NCBI GenBank assembly: GCA_013697955.1
Contig: JACCVV010000009.1
Span: 124,001 to 188,000, forward strand
Reading direction: 5' to 3'
Length of the DNA stretch: 64,000 nt
Source: Tatlockia sp.
GTDB lineage: Bacteria > Pseudomonadota > Gammaproteobacteria > Legionellales > Legionellaceae
The notes under the pieces are model-generated. The model was not told the DNA's origin. It saw only the letters and a list, made by a program, of their open reading frames with translations, and made no database searches. The first letter of the stretch is position 1. The number at the start of each line of letters is the position of its first letter. The position numbers and the translations under genes are program-made. Positions 46,508-54,606 of the stretch are shown here, piece after piece.

Positions 46508-47038
46508 GTGGCAAGTTATATTGAATTAATAGGCAGGTTACAAAACAACATGATAGCACAGGACGGTCAAGGTGTATTGGAAGTAGCAACTTCCCTTTAT
46601 CACAAAATGCCTGGGTTTTTTACACCTTTTCGAAACACTGAAGATCAAACTAAAGGTGAAGATTTCACCTACGCATTAATGAGTCCTATTTCAACTCCCC
46701 TAACACTAGGCTTAGTAGCAGTTATGGCTGCTGGCGCTGCAGTTATTTCCACTATGGTTTGTTTCGGCAGCTTATTATTTGCTGGAGCCTCTTGTCCCTT
46801 TGATTCTGAAATAGCTGAAGATGCGCTAATTGTTGGTTTATGTGCTGGCCTTATAGCATTAATAGCTCTGGCAGCTGCTCTTGCACTTGTATTATTAGCT
46901 GTAGTTTCAGTGCCTTTGTCTACTCTTAGCTTCATAACACGTAGTGCAACCACTGCGAGCCTCTTATGTTGTGCGCCCGCTGATGAAGAAGATGAATCTG
47001 ATGATTCTTTCGACTATTTAACTCATAGCTATCAATAA
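46508..47038 (+). CDS. Small membrane protein, second of a tandem paralogous pair
   Basis: A 176-residue paralogue of the gene ending at 46420. Matching features are MPGFFTPFRNTED, LMSPISTPL, then FGSLLFAGASCPFDSEIAEDALIVGLCAG, and an acidic tail (DEEDESDDS). The start is GTG at 46508, chosen because GGAG lies 6 bases upstream and the paralogous alignment begins there; an earlier in-frame start at 46463 adds an unrelated hydrophobic extension. Unknown function. Confidence 0.75.
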   Translation: MASYIELIGRLQNNMIAQDGQGVLEVATSLYHKMPGFFTPFRNTEDQTKGEDFTYALMSPISTPLTLGLVAVMAAGAAVISTMVCFGSLLFAGASCPFDSEIAEDALIVGLCAGLIALIALAAALALVLLAVVSVPLSTLSFITRSATTASLLCCAPADEEDESDDSFDYLTHSYQ

Positions 47039-47138
47039 TTGTTTAGCGCTAAGAGCTACTTTTAAAGTACGATCTTGGCGTTAGCTTTTTAGCGAAATAA
47101 GTTTACAATCTTTTAAAGCCATTTCTTTTAAAGAGCTT

Positions 47139-47888
47139 ATGCCTCTTATCAAATTCAAATCTCTTTCATTTCAGGATGTTATAGAATCTAAAATTAGCGA
47201 CCACGATCCAATTCTTATTGAAACGCTTTATGGAATGTTTTGTTTTTTTAATATTTTATGTCGCTGCGATACTCGGCAACCCAGTGGCTTTAATAATGCC
47301 TTTAACCGTATAGAAACTTTAGAGGAATATACAAAAAGGTTAAAAACGATCACTGAAATATTAGCTGAACTTCAACAAACTCAGCAGATTGTAGGGTTTA
47401 TGCTGCAAGAAGCTCCCAATTTGCAGCATAAAGAGGAAGGCGATGTTGCTAGTTTTTTTTACAAAGAATTAAAATCTAAACTGCCTTATTTTGAGGTAGA
47501 TGCGCTAAAATTTGCACGAAAAACTCATAAAACCCGATCCTGCCTATTTTCTGCTTTTGACCTGCGTGTTTTTCCAAAACAAATTCCTATGTTTGATAAA
47601 TCCCCAGGAAGATCGCAAGAAATTCAACTCATTGATTCACAGGGTAAACAACTAAGGGCTATCAACATTCATGGTGACCACAGGAATCAGGCCAAAACTT
47701 CTAAATTGGTGATCCATTCCGCCAAAAAGGGCGCCATTCTTGGCGGGGATTTGAATATTTTTTCCAACACAAAAGAAGCTCTGGCAATGAAAGAGGAACT
47801 ACAACACCTTAGGTCTGTCCAACTTTGTATTGTAAAAGCAAGGTTATTCAGTACCCTTGATGCTGCTATTTTTACCCAAGTTCCTTAA
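47139..47888 (+). CDS. EEP-like hydrolase with circularly permuted motif order
   Basis: A 249-residue cytosolic protein. Endonuclease/exonuclease/phosphatase (EEP, DNase I-like) motifs are present in an unusual order. The C-terminal motif SDHDP is at residues 20-24, before the motif usually first, FFNILCR (36-42). Catalytic QE (90-91), INIHGDHR (176-182), GGDLNIF (202-208) and STLDAAIF (238-245, like RIDYIF) then follow as usual. Joining the two ends would restore the canonical order. Substrates in the fold include DNA, phosphoinositides, sphingomyelin and mRNA caps; none can be chosen. ATG with AAAGAG upstream. Overlaps the convergent hemerythrin gene by 17 bases. Confidence 0.7.
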   Translation: MPLIKFKSLSFQDVIESKISDHDPILIETLYGMFCFFNILCRCDTRQPSGFNNAFNRIETLEEYTKRLKTITEILAELQQTQQIVGFMLQEAPNLQHKEEGDVASFFYKELKSKLPYFEVDALKFARKTHKTRSCLFSAFDLRVFPKQIPMFDKSPGRSQEIQLIDSQGKQLRAINIHGDHRNQAKTSKLVIHSAKKGAILGGDLNIFSNTKEALAMKEELQHLRSVQLCIVKARLFSTLDAAIFTQVP

Positions 47889-48552
47889 CCACAGAAATTT
47901 TCTGCCAATCAGTTGCCAGCATTTTTCTTTCTGCTAAATGACATATCTTGATGAATAGTTCAGTAGGTGCTGATTGCTTTATCTCTGTTAACAGTATCAA
48001 GGCTTCTTGTGGACTTATTGAGGATAAAATCATATTAAGCGAAACGAAGGTTTGCTCTAGAGATTGCCCGTTTTTAAAGCTATCCATCGCCGTCATTAAT
48101 TCGGATAGCTCATAATTAGTGGCTAAAATTGGCATTAGATTATTCTCTTCAAAATAGAGATGAGCTAAATAATGGCTGGCAAACTGGCATAGTTCCAAAT
48201 AAAACTCATTAGCTGATTCAACACAGGAGTTTGGGTTAATAAATTGCGACAATAATTTTTCCAGCTTGCCTAATTCCACCTCCAAAACTTCATGTTCTTT
48301 ATTAATAAATTTAAATTCATCAATATTTAATGCTTCTAATAAAGGGTGAATGAAGATTTCTTCATGCCTTGAATGTTCTCTTAAGAAAGAGAAAACTTCA
48401 GTCATTTCTTTCTTAAAAAAATCTGCGGCTTCAAAATCACTAAAATCTGTTTTACCAGCAATCAGACACAGTTGAAAAATTTCTTTTCTAATTGCTTTAT
48501 GAATAATCGTGTAAAAACTGAATTTTGGGGTGTTTTTATCGGTTAAGTGCAT
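47872..48552 (-). CDS. Hemerythrin HHE domain protein
   Basis: A 226-residue protein with a hemerythrin-like four-helix bundle that would bind a di-iron centre. Ligand-type motifs are HKAIRKE near the N-terminus, HSRHEEIFIHPLL, INKEHEVLEVEL and HYLAHLYFEENNLMPIL. These give the H, HxxxE, H, HxxxxE pattern of HHE domains. A second helical region follows (about 140-226). Possible roles are oxygen/NO sensing or iron handling; not resolved. Good GGAGTT ribosome binding site. Confidence 0.88.
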   Translation of the reverse strand: MHLTDKNTPKFSFYTIIHKAIRKEIFQLCLIAGKTDFSDFEAADFFKKEMTEVFSFLREHSRHEEIFIHPLLEALNIDEFKFINKEHEVLEVELGKLEKLLSQFINPNSCVESANEFYLELCQFASHYLAHLYFEENNLMPILATNYELSELMTAMDSFKNGQSLEQTFVSLNMILSSISPQEALILLTEIKQSAPTELFIKICHLAERKMLATDWQKISVVKELG

Positions 48553-48625
48553 TTTTTAACTCCATCAATTTAAGGAGCTTAATTATGTTTAAGATTTGAA
48601 AAGCGATATTGTAAAAAAACGACAA

Positions 48626-49399
48626 TCAAAAAAAGGAGTCTGGGGTTTTCCCAGTGTATTGTCGAAATTCTTTAATAAAGTGCGATTGATCATAGTAATT
48701 GAAATGCTCCGCGAGCAAAGTCCAGGGATATCCCTTGTGAATCTGCTCTAAAACCTTTTGAAAACGTGAAATTCGCATCAATTGCTTAGGGCTTATGCCA
48801 ATGAGCTCATTAAAATGCCGTTCAAGAGTACGTTGACTATAGCCCTGATTTTTAGCGAGTTCCTGAACAGATTGCGTTGGATTTGTCATTATATGTTTTA
48901 CGATTCGTATAATACGGGCATGAGGTTTAACATCTCTTGAAACTAGAGAGACGAGAAAATTCTGAATCAGGGTTATCTGGGTTTGCAAGTCCGTAGTTCC
49001 ATGAATTTTTTCCTCAAGTTGATTAATCACCTGCTCATTAATTAGGTCCGATAGCCCCAAAGATTGGTTAGAAAAGGCCTTAGCTGACTCTTTAAATAAA
49101 TAATTTATCGCCCAAGGATAAAACTCAATTAATATCGATTTGGTCAAGGGGCTGGAACTTTGAAAATTACGGTATTGGGTTAATAAACCCGTTATGCCGC
49201 TTGGCTTTAAGGGTGTTTTTTTATTGTCTTCTGCTACATGAGCGATAGCGCCCTGGGTTTGAAATCCCATTACTAAAGTAAGCCCAGGATAAATTCTATA
49301 GGAATGGGTTGACTGCTCTGAATCCTCTAGTTGAATTGATTTCACATAGGAAAGCAGTAAAGGATGGATTATTATCGTCGGTTTTAACATTTCAACCAT
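48626..49399 (-). CDS. AraC family transcriptional regulator
   Basis: A 257-residue DNA-binding regulator. The C-terminal AraC double helix-turn-helix is clear: SVQELAKNQGYSQRTLERHF, then FNELIGISPKQLMRISRFQ and the second HTH LAEHFNYYDQSHFIKEFRQYTGKTP. The N-terminal 150 residues are a putative effector or dimerisation domain (LKPTIIIHPLLLSYVKSI, GLTLVMGFQTQG). ATGs at 49399 and 49390 are both possible. It lies between an effector-like gene and hemerythrin on the same strand; targets unknown. Confidence 0.92.
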   Translation of the reverse strand: MVEMLKPTIIIHPLLLSYVKSIQLEDSEQSTHSYRIYPGLTLVMGFQTQGAIAHVAEDNKKTPLKPSGITGLLTQYRNFQSSSPLTKSILIEFYPWAINYLFKESAKAFSNQSLGLSDLINEQVINQLEEKIHGTTDLQTQITLIQNFLVSLVSRDVKPHARIIRIVKHIMTNPTQSVQELAKNQGYSQRTLERHFNELIGISPKQLMRISRFQKVLEQIHKGYPWTLLAEHFNYYDQSHFIKEFRQYTGKTPDSFF

Positions 49400-49445
49400 A
49401 ACCTGTACACAATGTTTGATTATACAACCAAATTACTAAAGAAAA

Positions 49446-50030
49446 TTATTTTTTTGAATCAAAATTATTTTTTGACTCGTTTTCAGGCTTTGTTTCTGAC
49501 TCAATTTTAGGCTTTGAAAAAAAATTTGGGCTTTTTCCTTGGTTTTCTTTTTCTTCTATAGTCTTTTTATTAATCTCATTTCCTATTTTGACCTGCGAGT
49601 ACCCATCTGTGTTAAATATTTCCTTCATTTCGTCGTTAGCAACATCACCTGGATAAATAACCCTGGCAAGATGAGGCCACCTGTAATCGAACCAAACCAG
49701 GGAATTATTATCTTTGGCCAACTTCCATAATTGTTCACGTGAACCCACAAAAAAGGGGTAATCTTCAGATTTGACTTCAATAATTTGATAATAAGTAGGA
49801 TCAAGAATCACAACCCCATAATCAGAAGTATTCGCTAACAAAAACCAATGCTCTCCATGATTCACTGAAACTCTTAGAGTTTGAGTGAAGTTTTTAATCT
49901 CTTCAAATAATTGATTGGTATATTCACAGCACTTATTTTTAAAACAATAAGTATTTTTGGCCAGTTTATAGGTCGAAGTTTGAAGCAAAAATTTTTTTAA
50001 CTCCTCTAGTGTACCCGATTTTGACTGCAT
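49446..50030 (-). CDS. Orphan with possible papain-like Cys/His/Asp site
   Basis: No certain family. The 194-residue protein has Cys34/Cys35 (NKCCEYTNQL), His61 (HGEHWFLLAN) and Asp77 (GVVILDPTYYQII). This is the spacing and local sequence of papain-like-fold toxin and effector domains (C...HW...IDPTY). The C-terminal 45 residues are a Lys/Glu/Ser-rich disordered tail. No signal peptide. If the assignment holds it could be a protease, deamidase or acyltransferase. The CCEY context is weak, so this is tentative. Confidence 0.6.
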   Translation of the reverse strand: MQSKSGTLEELKKFLLQTSTYKLAKNTYCFKNKCCEYTNQLFEEIKNFTQTLRVSVNHGEHWFLLANTSDYGVVILDPTYYQIIEVKSEDYPFFVGSREQLWKLAKDNNSLVWFDYRWPHLARVIYPGDVANDEMKEIFNTDGYSQVKIGNEINKKTIEEKENQGKSPNFFSKPKIESETKPENESKNNFDSKK

Positions 50031-50174
50031 AGAAGGCCTAACCAGGGTGGATAATTAATTATAGCAAAAGGGTTGATTATGGTTAAAAAAACGACAGTTA
50101 GGTGTGTTTAAATTTGTAATACGAAAAAAATTAGGATATAAAAACCAGTCTGCATCATTTTGAAAGACAAATTT

Positions 50175-51830
50175 ATGATTATAAACAAAACAATCATATT
50201 TCTTCTAACTTCACTTTTTTCTTTCCAAATTCTTGCCCATGGTGTCATCGAAACGCCGGCTTCGCGTGAGCAATTTTGCGGCGTTGAATCCAAGCCTGAT
50301 GAAATCTATACAGATAAAATGACCCACGAAAAATGCCGACCAATCATGACTAAAATTGATGGTTCAATGGAAAACAGTATTTACAATTTTATGGCAGTCT
50401 TATCACATTCTGTAGGACGATCTGACAAGCCCTTTGACCTTTTACCAAAACACGTTTGTGGCTTTGATTCGGAAATGTGGGCTGGCGGTAAGACGCCTTG
50501 GGATAGTGCAATGGACTGGCCCACTACTGTAATAACTAGCGGACAACAAAAGTTTATTTGGAACATTTCCTGGGGCAACCATTTTTCCGATACTCAGGAA
50601 TTTGTCTATTGGATTACCAAACCTGATTTTGAATTCAACCCTGATAAAGAGCTAAGCTGGAATGATTTTGAAAGCACGCCATTTTGTAAACTTGATTACA
50701 ACGATCAGGCGCCAAACGCCAATCCTAATATCATTCCAAATAAATTGACCAATCGATTTACCACCCTTTGCAATGTCCCAGAGCGTAAAAATCGTGCAGT
50801 AATTTATGGTGAATGGGGACGAACTCCTTCAACCTATGAGCGTTTTCATTCCTGTATGGATGTTGTTTTTTCGCAAGATAACCCTATCCCAACGACTAAA
50901 GCAGTGATTAGTCCAATTCCCGCAGAAGTCGTCGGCGCTACTGAATTAGTTTTGGATGCCTCCAAATCTCTGGGCTCCAATCTAACTTACAACTGGTCAC
51001 TTGATGCTGAAGATATTAGTTCCTATAAACTGGAAAACAGCCAGACTGCTAAACCGAGGTTGGTTTTGGGAGCAATTAGGGCCCAGCAAAAAGTCAGTGT
51101 TAACCTGACTGTTAGCCAAGGCGAGAACTCAAATCGAGCCAGCACTCAATTTCTTCACGTACCTGCAATCAGCGCGAGTTGGAAAATGGTAGGTAAGGCA
51201 AGTCAAATATCCACATTGAAAGCCGGCGATAAAATACAGCTTAGGCTTATTGATACCTCTGGCAAGGATTATTTGATTCCAAGCTCACCTCTTGTTTTAA
51301 CTGAACAAAGTGCTCAACCGCAAAATTGGGCTTATGCGCTGGCTACTGTCGTAAACCCTGACAATCAATTTTCAGCAAAAATAGGTGTTTTATATTCGGA
51401 TAAAAAAACAATCAATCCTGTCAATTCAGAAACCGAAAATAGGATCTACGTTCCAGTAAATTCGTCCATTGCCAATGGATTTATTCAATTGGAGCAAGCG
51501 AATATTCCTACTGAAAGTTGTCTGTCTAAACGAAGAGCAAATTCAAATGGCTACTGGTTAGGCTATGATGTTTACACCGATGTCGCTCCCGTAGTTTTGG
51601 ACTTCAGCGCAACGGGTATTGATCTGACTAAGGTGGGAATTGATCAGGTTTCGGTTTTTTCTGAGGTGAAAGTCATTGATAAAGATCATTTATTAATAAG
51701 TAATAAACCAGCTTGGGTATCCAAAACGGTAGCAGGTTATTTAGGATTTTACGGTCCGAATCATGGTAGTTATGAGCCTTTTAACTCAACGGTCAATGCA
51801 AGCTGTCAAGCATCTGGACTTGGAAACTAA
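50175..51830 (+). CDS. Secreted AA10 lytic polysaccharide monooxygenase (chitin-binding)
   Basis: An exported copper oxidase that cleaves crystalline chitin or cellulose. The ATG at 50175 gives the signal peptide ending SFQILA, so the mature protein starts His22-Gly-Val-Ile-Glu, placing the required histidine of the copper brace at the N-terminus. The second His is in WGNHFSDTQEFVYW, and the AA10 region ends RFHSCMDVVF near residue 240. After it comes a PKD-like Ig domain (VVGATELVLDASKSLGSNLTYNW, about 250-340) and a further beta domain to residue 551, perhaps substrate-binding. A TTG at 50160 is the alternative start. A bidirectional terminator follows. Confidence 0.85.
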   Translation: MIINKTIIFLLTSLFSFQILAHGVIETPASREQFCGVESKPDEIYTDKMTHEKCRPIMTKIDGSMENSIYNFMAVLSHSVGRSDKPFDLLPKHVCGFDSEMWAGGKTPWDSAMDWPTTVITSGQQKFIWNISWGNHFSDTQEFVYWITKPDFEFNPDKELSWNDFESTPFCKLDYNDQAPNANPNIIPNKLTNRFTTLCNVPERKNRAVIYGEWGRTPSTYERFHSCMDVVFSQDNPIPTTKAVISPIPAEVVGATELVLDASKSLGSNLTYNWSLDAEDISSYKLENSQTAKPRLVLGAIRAQQKVSVNLTVSQGENSNRASTQFLHVPAISASWKMVGKASQISTLKAGDKIQLRLIDTSGKDYLIPSSPLVLTEQSAQPQNWAYALATVVNPDNQFSAKIGVLYSDKKTINPVNSETENRIYVPVNSSIANGFIQLEQANIPTESCLSKRRANSNGYWLGYDVYTDVAPVVLDFSATGIDLTKVGIDQVSVFSEVKVIDKDHLLISNKPAWVSKTVAGYLGFYGPNHGSYEPFNSTVNASCQASGLGN

Positions 51831-51836
51831 TGAAAA

Positions 51837-51875
51837 CCTTCCCGCAGAATTTTGCGGGAAGGCTTTTTCTTTATT
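51837..51875. terminator. Bidirectional Rho-independent terminator
   Basis: CCTTCCCGCA (51837-51846), loop GAATTT, TGCGGGAAGG (51853-51862): a 10-bp GC-rich stem followed by CTTTTTCTTTATTT on the plus strand. GAAAA precedes it, giving a short U run on the minus strand. It separates the LPMO gene (stop 51830) from the convergent ferritin-like gene (stop 51871). Confidence 0.9.
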
Positions 51876-52566
51876 TAAGATGGTCTTTGAGAAGATCTCT
51901 AATCATTAATAGATGTTCCTGTTCCTGAAGCAAGGCTTTTGTAAAGCTTTTGGATAACTTGTCATATTCATTGTGATCAGCAAATTCAATTAGTAATTCC
52001 CAGGCAGCATTATCAATGAGCTCGATATTTAATAATGTGTTTAAGCACTGATCCATATCGGTTCTTGAATCGGAAAGGACTTGCATCATGCCTAAACCCA
52101 TGACTCCTGTTAAGTCGGCACCGGGCGTCATCACTGTGGGATCACCACCTAGATGTTTGATTGCCTTTTTCAGGATTTCCATATGCTCTGCTTCTTCTGT
52201 ACGGATATGTTCAAGGATTTTCAACTCTTTGCGAGAAGCATTTAAAGCGATGGCTTTAGCATGAGCTGCTTCATATAAACGAACTCCTGTTCGTTCGTAG
52301 GCCAGGCGTTCGCCTAATTTATCCAGAAAGGTCCCTACCTGCTTGCCCATTAATTTATTTTTAATCCCTTTAAGGACGGATAAAGGTGGAGCCATGGAAC
52401 CAATGGCGTCTGCGTCCATGATGCTGGCTATTCTTGCTTTCTCCATTTTAGTGCTGTTCCCTTTTACATCAGAAGGATATTTTTTAGCAGCTTTCAACAT
52501 TGATTTCACATTAATAGGTGAAAGTGCAGCGCCTGTGTGATTTTGTCCGATATTTGCATCTTTCAT
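51871..52566 (-). CDS. Ferritin-like diiron protein
   Basis: A 231-residue protein with a ferritin-like four-helix bundle in its C-terminal two thirds. Likely di-iron ligands are ERLAYERTGVRLYEAAH, HIRTEEAEHMEIL (ExxH), LIDNAAWELLIEFADH and LLQEQEHLLMI (ExxH). Two E/ExxH repeats are the ferritin/bacterioferritin pattern. The N-terminal 60 residues are basic and probably disordered. GGAGG lies 4 bases before the ATG. It follows the 386-residue gene by 11 bases, so the two are co-transcribed; an iron or oxidative-stress role is inferred. Confidence 0.85.
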   Translation of the reverse strand: MKDANIGQNHTGAALSPINVKSMLKAAKKYPSDVKGNSTKMEKARIASIMDADAIGSMAPPLSVLKGIKNKLMGKQVGTFLDKLGERLAYERTGVRLYEAAHAKAIALNASRKELKILEHIRTEEAEHMEILKKAIKHLGGDPTVMTPGADLTGVMGLGMMQVLSDSRTDMDQCLNTLLNIELIDNAAWELLIEFADHNEYDKLSKSFTKALLQEQEHLLMIRDLLKDHLK

Positions 52567-52577
52567 AAGGCCTCCAA

Positions 52578-53738
52578 TTATTGATTAAGCTCAGTTCCGG
52601 GTTTCCAATTGTATCCAGCAGAAATGATCTCCGCTGGAACGCCTTGGGAATTAAGCTGTTTACGGTATTTGAGTGTCTCTTTGCTTTCATTTTTTAAATC
52701 CACATAAATTGGACCGTTCGTACGTAGATTGACCTCTTCTTTCAGCACCTTGAGAACAAAATCCCTTTGACTCTTGAAATCAATCATATTAGGCAAAGAG
52801 GCATCCAAAAGTTCGGCAGGATCACGCCTTTCATACTTTTCAAACAGTCTACAAGCCAGATTCAGGTGGCCGATTTCATAATCCAGGAAGCGTTCCCAAA
52901 TAGCTTTAATCCGAGGATTTGTTTCTTGTTCAACACAGCTGATATACGCATAAACTTCAGTGGCCTCATGAATTAGCCATTTTTCGAACAAGGTTTCTGT
53001 TGGGTCCATTAAGGATTCATATTGAGTGACATGTTGCTCTTCTACGGAGGCAATTTCTGCATAAAGCGCCCGAGCCACAGGATCAGCAAAGGTGGGCCCA
53101 ATATTCATGTAATAGTCATGAGTTTGATATTCAGCACCGGTGATCAAGGCTGCATGTATTTTTGTTATTAGATGAGCATTTTCTTTTTGATAACAATTTC
53201 TTAGATCATCAATGGGTGCGCGGTGATGATAAGTCGTAAGTCGTCCGGGAATGATATCGGTATAGCCTTGCAGAATATTATTGGCATCCTTACCTTCTAG
53301 CCGATCAAGCATGGATGAATAGCGATAGAGATGATCAAAATCTTCAAGCAAGCCAAAACGATAAGTTTGGGCCTGGTAAGGATCTGGCTCTGTTTGAGCG
53401 ACCGCTGCTGTGACTTCGATGGCGACCTGCTCATAGGCAATTGTTGTTTCCAAAGGTGAATGGTCTGCTGACAAAAGCCAATTAATAGTGGTTGCCTGAT
53501 GCTGCTCAATGCGGCGGATTTGAGCCAGTGGTAATTGAAGGTCTTTATTGAATCGAGCCAAATAATGTTTCATACGCAAGGCTTCGAGTTCTACCCCATT
53601 CATTAGAATGATTCGGACTCGGGTAAAGGCATCGTCATCCAGTTTCGAAATTGGATTGCCGGCCATTTCTTTCCAAGTGAATTTTTCTTGTTTATCTAAG
53701 GGGCATCCTTTGCTTAGGTCCAGAAAATTGATAGACAT
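52578..53738 (-). CDS. Large ferritin-like fold protein
   Basis: I do not recognise a named family, but the helical repeats carry diiron-type ligands. The N-terminal third has NGVELEALRMKHYLARF and IRRIEQHQATTINWLL. The middle has LLEDFDHLYRYSSML, then EIASVEEQHVTQYESL and EKWLIHEATEVYAYIS, then FLDYEIGHLNLACRLFEKY. These ExxH/ExxEQH motifs are typical of ferritin-like or rubrerythrin-type helices, and the length (386) suggests two bundles. It heads an operon with the 231-residue ferritin-like gene. GGGAGA upstream of the ATG. Confidence 0.7.
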   Translation of the reverse strand: MSINFLDLSKGCPLDKQEKFTWKEMAGNPISKLDDDAFTRVRIILMNGVELEALRMKHYLARFNKDLQLPLAQIRRIEQHQATTINWLLSADHSPLETTIAYEQVAIEVTAAVAQTEPDPYQAQTYRFGLLEDFDHLYRYSSMLDRLEGKDANNILQGYTDIIPGRLTTYHHRAPIDDLRNCYQKENAHLITKIHAALITGAEYQTHDYYMNIGPTFADPVARALYAEIASVEEQHVTQYESLMDPTETLFEKWLIHEATEVYAYISCVEQETNPRIKAIWERFLDYEIGHLNLACRLFEKYERRDPAELLDASLPNMIDFKSQRDFVLKVLKEEVNLRTNGPIYVDLKNESKETLKYRKQLNSQGVPAEIISAGYNWKPGTELNQ

Positions 53739-53858
53739 TTTATCTCCCTAAAAATGCGCAGTTGTGGGTCTTAGTGTGGATTAGAAACAATTATTTTGCA
53801 AATAGTCCTTTAATTGATCATAGTTGTATTTCCGGATTCTGCTTTGCTTATTTTTAAG

Positions 53859-54422
53859 CTATTTTTTTCGAAGTGATCTTAAGGTTACTGAATATCGAGG
53901 GCTTTTTAATGGAAAAATACTATGCTCCCATCCCCAACGTACGGCACCCGATAAGATATAAGCAGAACGAGGCTCCAAACCTACTCTAAATTGCTCTTTA
54001 TGATTAGACCGCTTTCTTAGGCGCATCTCACAAAAATTTAGAAGCGAAATCCCTATAATTTTATCAAAAACCGGCGCATCCCGGTGCCAGCCAATTCCTG
54101 CTTCAATTGGATAATAAGTAATTAAAATTTCAGGGAGATCTTCTGGATTTAAGTTCACTAATTTAGCACTTTTTTCAATTAAAGCCGTGAGAAATGGAGG
54201 CGCTGGAATAGTAGGACTTACAGAACGGGTATCAAAGGAATAATCCAATCCGTAGTGAACAGCCTTTCTTTTAGCTTCTTTATTAAAAAAAATAACTTTT
54301 TGCCATTCAAGCTGCTCAATTTGATTCAATAAGTTTTGCTCTTCCTCTTTATTAATAAATTCAGGAATATAAACCAGGTTAGTAAGAAGGTTTGGAGGCG
54401 GATTTAAAATAACTTTAGACAT
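53859..54422 (-). CDS. AlkB-like Fe(II)/2-oxoglutarate dioxygenase
   Basis: A 187-residue AlkB-family dioxygenase that oxidatively removes alkyl groups from DNA or RNA bases. Iron and 2-oxoglutarate ligands are in place: WHRDAP (HxD), the distal His in WGWEHSI, and Arg residues in RYSVTLRSLR (RxxxxxR). A conserved FNxxEARxYxxGxD-like region is replaced by KRKAVHYGLDYSF. The N-terminus has LVYIPEFINKEEEQNLL. Closest to the short AlkB-type enzymes. Single gene; no Ada neighbour is seen. Confidence 0.88.
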   Translation of the reverse strand: MSKVILNPPPNLLTNLVYIPEFINKEEEQNLLNQIEQLEWQKVIFFNKEAKRKAVHYGLDYSFDTRSVSPTIPAPPFLTALIEKSAKLVNLNPEDLPEILITYYPIEAGIGWHRDAPVFDKIIGISLLNFCEMRLRKRSNHKEQFRVGLEPRSAYILSGAVRWGWEHSIFPLKSPRYSVTLRSLRKK

Positions 54423-54606
54423 TTCAAGATCACAAAAATTAGACTTTCCTTAATTATAAATTAAATTCAGCTAAAATTTTTGTTACAAACAATCTCCTGA
54501 AATAATGAATTTTAAGCAGATTAGTTTAAAAATCTTTAAATCGTTTGGAAAAAATTTTTTGTACTATAGTTAATCAAACGCAGATAACAATAAAAAAGGA
54601 TCCATC

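Noticed and set aside
50160-50174. TTG start for the polysaccharide monooxygenase
   Set aside because: Possible, but the ATG at 50175 already gives a complete signal peptide with cleavage before the essential histidine; the extra residues do not add a required feature.
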